64,000 nt of DNA, taken from the NCBI GenBank assembly GCA_937907395.1, contig CALCII010000010.1, positions 1-64,000 on the forward strand, written 5' to 3'. Below are positions 1 through 8,200 of the stretch, in pieces. Made by a program: the position numbers and the translations under genes. The stretch's first letter is position 1. Each line of letters begins with the position of its first letter. The notes beneath the pieces were generated by a model, which saw only the letters and a list, made by a program, of their open reading frames with translations, did no database searches and was not told where the DNA came from. This DNA is from an uncultured Chitinophagaceae bacterium. Lineage in GTDB: Bacteria; Bacteroidota; Bacteroidia; Chitinophagales; Chitinophagaceae.

Positions 1-3
1 CGA

Positions 4-55
4 GGGGTGTATTATTCGTTTCCAGAACACCCCCTTAAAGTCCCCTCGAGGGGAC
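4..55. repeat. Palindromic intergenic repeat
   Basis: Bases 40-55 are a perfect 16-bp palindrome (GTCCCCTCGAGGGGAC), preceded by a C-run and TTAAAG. Bases 4-10 (GGGGTGT) also pair with 27-33 (ACACCCC). This resembles the short GC-rich palindromic repeats scattered between genes in many Bacteroidota. It could fold in RNA and might help end transcription from either side, but there is no clear T-run. The left part of the element may lie outside the window. Confidence 0.55.
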
Positions 56-113
56 ATGGAACGAATTTGCCTGATGCACTCGTTGTTTTTCAGAAAATAG
101 TTTGGATCTGAAA

Positions 114-127
114 TTGAAACGTTTCAA
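114..127. other. 14-bp palindrome over the ogt stop codon
   Basis: TTGAAACGTTTCAA is a perfect palindrome with a central CG, overlapping the ogt stop codon at 124-126. The shape fits LacI/GalR-type operators, but perfect 14-bp palindromes are expected about four times by chance in 64 kb, so a regulatory role is only a possibility, perhaps for a gene to the left of the window. Confidence 0.2.
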
Positions 128-621
128 AACAACCCCGGATTCCCTCCAAACTTCCCTTCATGCTCCAACAACCATTTCTTGCGGTGCAACCCGCCGGCAT
201 AGCCGGTTAATTGTCCGCCGGCACCAACTACACGGTGACAAGGAATAATAATGGCTAAAGGGTTTTTTCCATTGGCAGAGGCCGCTGCACGTATGCTTTT
301 TACATTGCCCAGCCGTTTGGCCAGTTGTAAATAGGTGATGGTAACACCGTAGGGAATTTTCAATAGTTCCTGCCATACCTGTTGCTGGAAAGCAGTTCCT
401 GAAGGAGAGAGGGGTATATCAAAATCCAATCGTTTCCCTGCAAAATATTCGTCCAGTTGAACAATGGTTTTATTAATAACGGAGTTGGGGTTGTTGTCAA
501 TAGTAACCGTATCGTCTGTAAAACCGGCACTCAGCAAATGGTCTTTTTTGCTCCTGAGGAGAATAGTGCCTAACGGTGACGAATATGCGTATGTAGAATT
601 GCCTTCCATCTTACAGTTCAT
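124..621 (-). CDS. ogt: Methylated-DNA--[protein]-cysteine S-methyltransferase
   Basis: Suicide DNA-repair protein that transfers alkyl groups from O6-alkylguanine (and O4-alkylthymine) to its own cysteine. The C-terminal domain has the diagnostic PCHRV motif with the acceptor cysteine near residue 128, followed by GAGGQLTGYAGG and KKWLLEHE; the upstream FQQQVWQELLKIPYG and RAAASANGKNP match the DNA-binding helix-turn-helix and arginine-finger region. The N-terminal half is the short ribonuclease-H-like domain. At 165 residues it is a typical Ogt, with no Ada regulatory domain. The ATG at 621 was chosen because it overlaps the stop of the upstream gene (ATGAACTGTAA) behind a purine-rich GAGGAAGAAG; an ATG at 609 is the alternative. 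It is probably translated coupled to the SirB1-like gene. Confidence 0.93.
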   Translation of the reverse strand: MNCKMEGNSTYAYSSPLGTILLRSKKDHLLSAGFTDDTVTIDNNPNSVINKTIVQLDEYFAGKRLDFDIPLSPSGTAFQQQVWQELLKIPYGVTITYLQLAKRLGNVKSIRAAASANGKNPLAIIIPCHRVVGAGGQLTGYAGGLHRKKWLLEHEGKFGGNPGLF

Positions 622-1522
622 CTTCTTCCTCATCGTCTTGCGGAGCAACTGTATCATCCAACAAAGAAGCGAGGGTTAACAAATCATTCCGTTTGTATTG
701 TTGTGCTTCCGATGAAAAGCATTTGGCATATTCTTTCAGCAGTAATACGAGGATCTGTTTATTGTTCAGCGGTTTAAAATAACCAGGCGACAGGGGCAGG
801 TTCAAACGTTTGAAATAAATCTCCACATCTTCATAGGAATAGATTTGTCCCGATGCACCATCCAGGAAAAACTGGATATGTTCCGGGCGTTTGGAATCAT
901 CATTGTAATCGATACCTGTTTCATCTATATAAGCAAGGATGAACTGGCGGGGAATATTCACCGCCTGTAAATTAATATCCAGTTGTTGTGCCAGCACCAG
1001 GTATAACAAACCGTTGGTTAAGGCATTCCCTTTCTTGCTCTCCAGTACTTTGGCAAACACAAAATCATCGGGACGGGAATAATTCACTTCATTGCCTTTG
1101 AGTTTGTGGTAATTGAAGAGAATATTATTAATCACATTCACTTGTTCCAAAGATGTGAGGAAGCTGTTCAGTTCCAGCCAGATGTTCCGCTTCATTTTTT
1201 CCAGTTCCTGATGGGCCTGGTTGAGATTGAGATCGGGGTATTGGTACCGGCTGATGATGAATAAACCCGTGAGCAGGTCCTGGTTACTTTCGTTGAGCCA
1301 TTCCCGCAAGTCCTGCTGCAAGTCCTGCAGGTGGAGGCGGTGAATGAGCATTTCTATGCGTTCCTGTGTTTCCTCATCGGGAGTGGTTTCCCACAGATGT
1401 TCCAGGTTGGGAATAATCTGTTTCCCGAAGGAGATGATGCGGCTACTCACCGTGGAGTACACTTCTTCATCGGGATCATCCAGCAGGTGGAGCAGGGCGT
1501 TGATTTCTTTTGTTTCTTCCAT
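611..1522 (-). CDS. SirB1-like transglutaminase-fold protein
   Basis: 303-residue cytoplasmic protein resembling the SirB1/transglutaminase-like core family. The N-terminal part (about residues 1-80) is a helical HEAT-like stretch (INALLHLLDDPDEEVYSTV). The middle has the family-type NVINNILFNYHKLKGN and the stretch GNALTNGLLYLVLAQQLDINLQAVNIPRQFILAYID, which corresponds to the transglutaminase-like core. The position usually held by the nucleophilic cysteine in the KGNPISLSIIY-type motif of relatives reads GNALTNGLLY, without cysteine, so it is probably non-catalytic. The C-terminus is very acidic (DDEEEDEL) and overlaps the start of ogt. ATG 1522 is preferred over the in-frame TTG at 1531. 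The precise cellular role of this family is not established. Confidence 0.8.
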   Translation of the reverse strand: MEETKEINALLHLLDDPDEEVYSTVSSRIISFGKQIIPNLEHLWETTPDEETQERIEMLIHRLHLQDLQQDLREWLNESNQDLLTGLFIISRYQYPDLNLNQAHQELEKMKRNIWLELNSFLTSLEQVNVINNILFNYHKLKGNEVNYSRPDDFVFAKVLESKKGNALTNGLLYLVLAQQLDINLQAVNIPRQFILAYIDETGIDYNDDSKRPEHIQFFLDGASGQIYSYEDVEIYFKRLNLPLSPGYFKPLNNKQILVLLLKEYAKCFSSEAQQYKRNDLLTLASLLDDTVAPQDDEEEDEL

Positions 1523-1640
1523 TGGTACCAATCAGGTCTTCAAGTTGCGAAAAAGGTGCGTTATAGAAAAGGAAAAGTTGTACACAGGGGGTGGAAACAC
1601 GGGCGGGACGCTACAGCGGCCTGAACGATGGGGATATTAA

Positions 1641-1830
1641 GAGGTTCAAAGGGTTTAAAAGTTCAAGAGGTTTAAGGTTAAAGGTTTCGGGTTTCTGGTT
1701 GACAGGTTAACAAGGAGGGCTGTCTTTCCGGCCAACGGCCAACGATCAACGACCAACGTTTAAAGGTTTCAGGTTTCAAAGTTGTAATTCATTCCTCTTT
1801 GCATTACGCATTAAGCCTTGCGCATTTTGC
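1641..1830. repeat. Dispersed intergenic repeats in a 709-bp gap
   Basis: The gap 1523-2231 has no convincing gene. From 1641 to 1780 it is made of degenerate GGTTCAAAGG/GGTTTCAGG units around a core at 1704-1743 (GGTTAACAAGGAGGGCTG followed by CTTTCCGG and CCAACGGCCAACG). The same core recurs at 10700-10738 and 11128-11166. At 1799-1830 a second family appears (GCATTACGCATTAAGC), related to DNA at 21424-21552 and inside the glycosyltransferase at 50972. The rest of the gap, 1831-2160, is AT-rich without visible structure. Confidence 0.75.
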
Positions 1831-2163
1831 CATTTTATCCGTGTTTCCATCTCCGTTGCAAAAAATGAAAAAAAACACCCCAAAACCGGCTTTTTCACGG
1901 GTTGTGGAAAGATTTTTTTGAAAATTTTGTTAACGACTACGGGTTTTTCCTTATTTTCAGGTTTCAATTTATCAGTTGTAAGGCTGATTTTCGTCACCAC
2001 TAACCGAATGATTACATTTATTTAATATCGTTTTTGCCTGCCTGAAAGAACACTGATTTATTTTTGATCCGACCGCTGAAACACAACCTTACCATCATCC
2101 ATCCTGCAAGAAACCACGAATCTTGTTCATAAAAAATTAAGCGCTCAATGTTAGTTTTTATCA

Positions 2164-2193
2164 TTGAGACAATCAAGTATTATAAATTTTTTG
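2164..2193 (+). promoter_or_regulatory. Putative Bacteroidota-type promoter
   Basis: TTG at 2164-2166 and TAAATTTTTTG at 2183-2193, 16 bp apart, resemble the -33 TTTG and -7 TAnnTTTG boxes of Bacteroidota, though the -7 box is not exact. A near copy (TTG, 17 bp, TAAATTTTTTG) lies at 11360-11390. Position about 40 bp before the ATG at 2232 supports that start over the ATG at 2148. Confidence 0.4.
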
Positions 2194-2231
2194 TTGTAGT
2201 AAAAAAAGGCTCTGACCTAAACCCAACTTTT

Positions 2232-5200
2232 ATGAATGTGAATTGTACGCACACGACCCGAAAAGAAACGAAAACTGTAACCTCTGTTACAAAAACATTA
2301 GTAACCTTGGTACTTACTATGCTGCTGATGGCAGGATGGAATGTAAGCTGGGGACAAACTGCCTCAATTACAATTACCAATGCTTCTATTGGTGGTTCTG
2401 GTGTCCTTGGTTCCAATAACTATGGAAGCGGAGCCGAAAGAACATGGACTCAAAGTAGTGTTTCGTTTGGTGGTAAAGCCATCACTTGTAACCCGGCTAA
2501 TACTCCTGCGAGCTCTACTGCCTGTCAATATATTCAAGCGCAAGCAAACAATGGTGTTATTTATAATACTTCTGCACTTCCCGGAAGAATTGTAAGTGTT
2601 CGTTTTATTGGATCGGCATCAGTTGCTTCCTCATTATTTGGAGGAACTTCACGTTTAATAAATACTACAGCAGCTAACTATACAGTCACAGGTGGAACTC
2701 AGATAGGTGCTGCACAAACTTCAACTGATTATACCTGGACAACAGGGCCTACCGAAAATTATACTTTCTTTTGTTTAAAGAGAGGTGCTTCAGCACAATA
2801 TTTCAGCTCTATTATAGTGACCTATGAAACCGGTCCTTCCAATAATGCAGATCTTTCTGCATGGTCTCTTTCAACAGGTACTTTATCACCCACATTTGCA
2901 GCCGGTACAACTTCTTATACGGCAACCGTTCCTTATACAACCACCAGTATTACAACAACTGCTACAAGGGCAGATGCAGGTGCTTCCTTACAGGTTCAGG
3001 TAAACGGAGGTGGTTTTACTTCTTTAACCAGTGGCTCTCCATCGGGTTCACTTAGTTTAAATGTGGGTTCCAATACAGTGGATGTGAAAGTAACTGCGGC
3101 AGATGGTACAACCACAAAAACATATACCACCACAGTTACAAGATCGGCTGCATCCACGAATGCAAACCTTTCGGCATTAACCACAACAGCAGGAGCCATT
3201 TCTCCCACGTTTGCAGGCGGTACCACGGCTTATTCTGTGTCGGTAGGTAGTGGAGTTTCTTCCGCAACCGTAACCGCAACTGTTGCCGATGCCACTGCTA
3301 CTTTACAGGTGAGAATAAACGGTGGAAGTTACACTTCGTTAACCAGCGGAGCAGCTTCCGGTTCATTATCCCTCAATGTGGGATCCAATACAATTGATGT
3401 ATTGGTAACTGCACAGGATGGTACAACCACAAAAACTTATACAATAACAGTTACAAGGGCTGCTTCCTTATCTACGAATGCAGATTTGTCGGCTCTTACT
3501 ACCACAGCCGGTTCTGTCAGTCCTTCTTTTGCAGCCGGCACCACATCTTATACGGCATCTGTTTTATACGCAGTAACCAGTGTAACCGTTACCGCAACCA
3601 AGGCCGATGTTACAGCCAGTCTGCAAGTGCGTGTGAATGGTGGCAGCTACACCGCCTTAACCAGCGGTTCGGCATCGGGCGCTCTTTCACTCAACGTGGG
3701 AGCTAATACCATTGATGTATTAGTAACCGCAGAAGATGGCACTACAACAAAGACATACACAATTACCGTTACCAGAGCAGCTGCATCCACAGTGTCTACC
3801 TTATCGGCTATGACACTAAGCAGTGGTACCTTATCGCCTTCTTTTGCTTCCGGTACAACTGCTTATACAGCTTCTGTAATTAATACAACTACATCTTTAA
3901 CAGTTACATCAACAGTTACTGATGCCACGGCCAGCATCCAGGTACGGGTAAACGGCGGAACTTACACTTCTGTTTCCAGCGGAGCAGCTTCCGGATCACT
4001 GAGCCTGAACGTAGGTTCTAATACGGTGGATGTAAAAGTTACTGCGCAGGATGGTACAACTATTACAACTTATACCACAACGGTTACAAGAGCAGCTTCT
4101 TCCGTGTCTACACTTTCTGCACTTACCACAACTGCGGGTACATTGTCGCCCACATTTGCTTCCGGTACTACTTCCTATACAGCCAGTGTGGCATATACCA
4201 CCACATCTGTTACTGTAACTCCAACTGTAACACAGGCCAATGCAACTATTCAGGTGCGTGTGAATGGTGGCAGTTACAGTTCTGTTACCAGTGGAGCAGC
4301 ATCCGGTGCCTTGTCTCTCAATGTAGGCAGCAACCCCATTGATGTATTGGTAACGGCCCAGGATGGAGTAACCACTTCAACTTATACAATTACAGTTACA
4401 AGGGCTGCGGCTTCAACCAATAATAACTTGTCGGCATTAACTACTACTGCTGGTACCATTACACCTTCTTTTGCTGCTGGTACCACATCGTACACAGCAT
4501 CTGTTTCCAATTCTGTTTCTTCTGTAACGGTAACGGCTACACGTGCCGATGCTACTGCTACCTTGCAGGTGCAGGTGAATGGTGGTGGTTACAGTGCCTT
4601 AACAAGTGGTTCTGCTTCCGGAGCATTGTCATTGAATGTAGGTTCCAATACGATTGATGTATTGGTAACGGCGCAGGATGCTTCTACAAAAACATATACC
4701 ATTACAGTTACCCGTTCTCAGGCACCCATCTGGAGTAACCCGATTACAGGTACGAATCCCGGACAAACCAGTCCCTGGACAAGCGGACAAACTGTTGCTT
4801 CCAACCTTAGTGTTTCCGGAATTTCCCGAACAGGTGTTACGGGTGCTAACGCAAATGACCGTTTCAGCGCCAGTAACTGGTCTACAGGTGCGATCGATCT
4901 CGGTAAATACTTTGAATTTGTACTAACTCCGGATCCTGGTTATAAAATTGACTTTACCAATTTTGTATTCACTGGTCAGACTTCCAGTGGTACTCCAACA
5001 CTTGCCATCCGTTCAAGTGCAGACGGCTTTGCTTCTAATATTGCAAACCCTGCTGCCAGTGGGGCAACAGTAAGTTTGTCTTCGTTTACAAATATAACTG
5101 CAGCTATTACCTTCCGTGTGTATGTGTATGGAATAGCAGCAACCGGAACAACATATAGTATTAATGATTTTGAATTTAATGGTAGTGTTGCAGCCGGTAC

Positions 5201-8200
5201 ACCTGTTCCTGAAATCAATGTGCTTCAGGGTGCAACCCCTATTGCTTCCGGCGGTACACATAATTTTGGCAGTGTTGAACTGGGCACAAGTGGTTCGGCA
5301 GTAACATTCACTATCCAGAACAGTGGTACATCCACACTCAACCTTAGCGGTTCACCCATTGTTGTAAAGAGTGGCACCAATGCGGCCGACTTCACAGTGA
5401 ACCAAACAGGCACTTCATCAACTGTAGCATCGGGTGGTGGTTCCACAACCTTTACGGTAACCTTCACACCGGGTGGTGCTGGTGCAAGAACAGCACAGCT
5501 TACGATCGCTAATGATGATGCAGATGAAGGATCTTATGTAATTAATCTGAGTGCAACAGGTACCAACAGTGCCCAGTCTGATATCATTTACAATTCAGGC
5601 TCCAGCACCAATACCAATACCAATCTGGATTATGCTACTTATCAGGCATCCAGCATTACAGGTACTGGCAACAGTATTGCCGTATTTGGTTTCACCATCC
5701 GTGATGGCGGTGGTGCTGCAGATAATGATGGATTGGGAACTACCTTAACAGATATTTCCTTCACCATTGCCAACTGGGCGAATGTACGTTCGGCCCGCTT
5801 GTTCAATGGTGTGAACCCGATTGGCAGTTCATCTGTTTCAGTTACAGGATCTACTATTTCTTTCAGTGGTTTGTCTGAATCTACAACCGACGGCGGCAGC
5901 TTATCACTCAACCTTCGTATAACATTTAACAGCACAGTAACCGATAATCAACAATTGCAGTTTACCATTGCTTCTGCAACAGCATCTACCTCCGGATCTT
6001 CCTTTGCTTCTGCAAATGCAGGTGGTGCTGCTTCAAATATCACCGGTGATATCAACCGGATTGAAGTAACAGCCAGCAAACTGAGATTTGGAACAGTTAC
6101 CGGTTCTTCTGTGAATGTGGCCCTTCCATCTTTCAATATTTATGCAGCCGATGGATTGGATAATACAGATCTGGATTATTCCACAACGGTTACGTTAACC
6201 ACCAGTGGTGTAAATATGACTGCCAGTGGCAGTTATGCATTGAGCACAGGATCTGTGGCTGTTTCAAATGTGGTATACACTTCGGCTCCTCAAACCAATA
6301 TTACACTTACTGCTTCTAATGGCGGATCGCTTACAAATGCAACCTCTTCGCCTTTCAGTATTTCGAATATAACGATACCTACTAACAGTTTCCGTACCAA
6401 TGGTTCGGGAACCAGTACATGGGCTTCTGCCACATGGCAACAATGGGATGGTTCCAACTGGAATAGTTCCAGTGCACCTGCAGCAGGTACTTCTAATGCA
6501 GTGTATATCCGTCAAACAATTACAACTGGTTCTATTACTGCTTCAAATCTGATCGTTGAAAATGGTGGTACATTGGTATATTCTGCTTCCAGTTCCTGCG
6601 CCGGTACCATTTCTGTTGAAAGCGGGGGTATTTTACAAATCAACACAGCTACTGTGAATATGGCAGGCGGTACCTTAACGGTTAAATCGGGCGGACGTGT
6701 AAATATTACATCTGCCAGTATCAGTGGTGTTTCTTCATTCTGGAATGGCACAGAAGATTTCCAGGATGGTTCTATAGTAGATGTTCAGAATTGGAACTAT
6801 GGAGCGGGTAGTGGCGACAACCGATTGATTCAAAATCCGAGTATCATTTCACAAAATGCGGCTGGTTATTATTTTGGTAATCTCACAATCAGCGGAACAC
6901 CTACTGCTTTGTTTGGCATTGTTGAAAGTGGTCAAACAGATGTAAAAGTTTGTCAAAATAACCTGACAATTGCCACAAGTGCGCAGGTTGTTGCGAATTC
7001 AACATCTGCCGGAAGTTGTATAATTGGTGGTAATGTGATTGTAAATTCCGGTACTTATGCATTCAGTGCTGTAACAGGTACATATACCACAACAGTTAAC
7101 GGAGATATTACTGTTAATTCTGGTGGTACTTTAAATATGAGTACTCAGAGTGGGGCACAAACATCAATTGTTCAGTTAAAAGGAAATTTAAGCATCCCGT
7201 CTGGCGGAACAATTTTATGTACTTCGGATGTTGGTAACATTGTTTTCTCAGGAACATCAGGTGCCCAAACAATAAGTATAGTTGGCACTTTAAATACAAG
7301 GGTAGCTTTTGAAGTAGGGGATGGTACCAACGCATCAACATTGCAATTGGTGAACCAGAATTTAAGTCTTGCAAATTCACTCAATAAGTTAACTGTTAAT
7401 AATGCAGGTATACTAGAGTTTAATAATTTTGATGTAACAGGTGCAGGTATTTTCGTTTTAAATGCTGGAGGTACACTTAAAATCACTTCTGCAGCTGGTG
7501 TTAATGCTTCTGGCACCAATACCGGTAACTTGCAAAATACCGGATCCAGAACTATTAGTCAGAGTGGTATATTCCATTACGTAGGTTCTGTATCTCCACA
7601 ATCCACAGGTACAGCTATGACAAGTGGATCTACTGCAAAACGTATCATTATTGAAAAAACCAATTCAGGTGATGTGGTGAATCTTACACAGAGCACAGGT
7701 ACAACCGATCGCCTGGAAATTCGCCAGGGTGTGTTTGTAGAATCTGCTGCAGCCACAGTAAATGGTTCAGGTGCTTTGGTAATGAGTGGTGGTGAATACC
7801 GCATCGCTCTTACAGGAACCACCGTTCCACAACTTACCGGTACCTATACACTTTCAGGTGGTACAATTAACCTGAATGGTGCAGGTAACCAAACATTACG
7901 TGGTGGAAGTATTGATTACAGAGGCCTTACGTTTGCAACAAGTGGTACCAAAACCCTTACATCTTCACCAAGCTCTGTAACCGGTACAGTTACAGTATCT
8001 GATAACGCTATTCTGGATGTGGCCAGTAACACACTGGGTGGTGCAGGTACCAACCTCACTATGACAGGCAGCAGCCGTTACCGCACCAGTGCAAGTGGTA
8101 CAAGACCCGGCGCTCAGGGAACATATACACTGGGCAGTTCTTCTACCATTGAATTCTATGGTAGCTCTGCCATCCTCATCAGAACCACACCTACCTATGC

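Noticed and set aside
801..814. Palindrome TTCAAACGTTTGAA as an operator
   Set aside because: It lies inside the SirB1-like coding sequence, and perfect 14-bp palindromes are expected a few times by chance in 64 kb.
1776..2000. Minus-strand open frame of 74 codons in the gap before the first giant gene
   Set aside because: Its start side is made of dispersed repeat DNA, it has no ribosome-binding site or recognisable domain, and it lies across AT-rich spacer.
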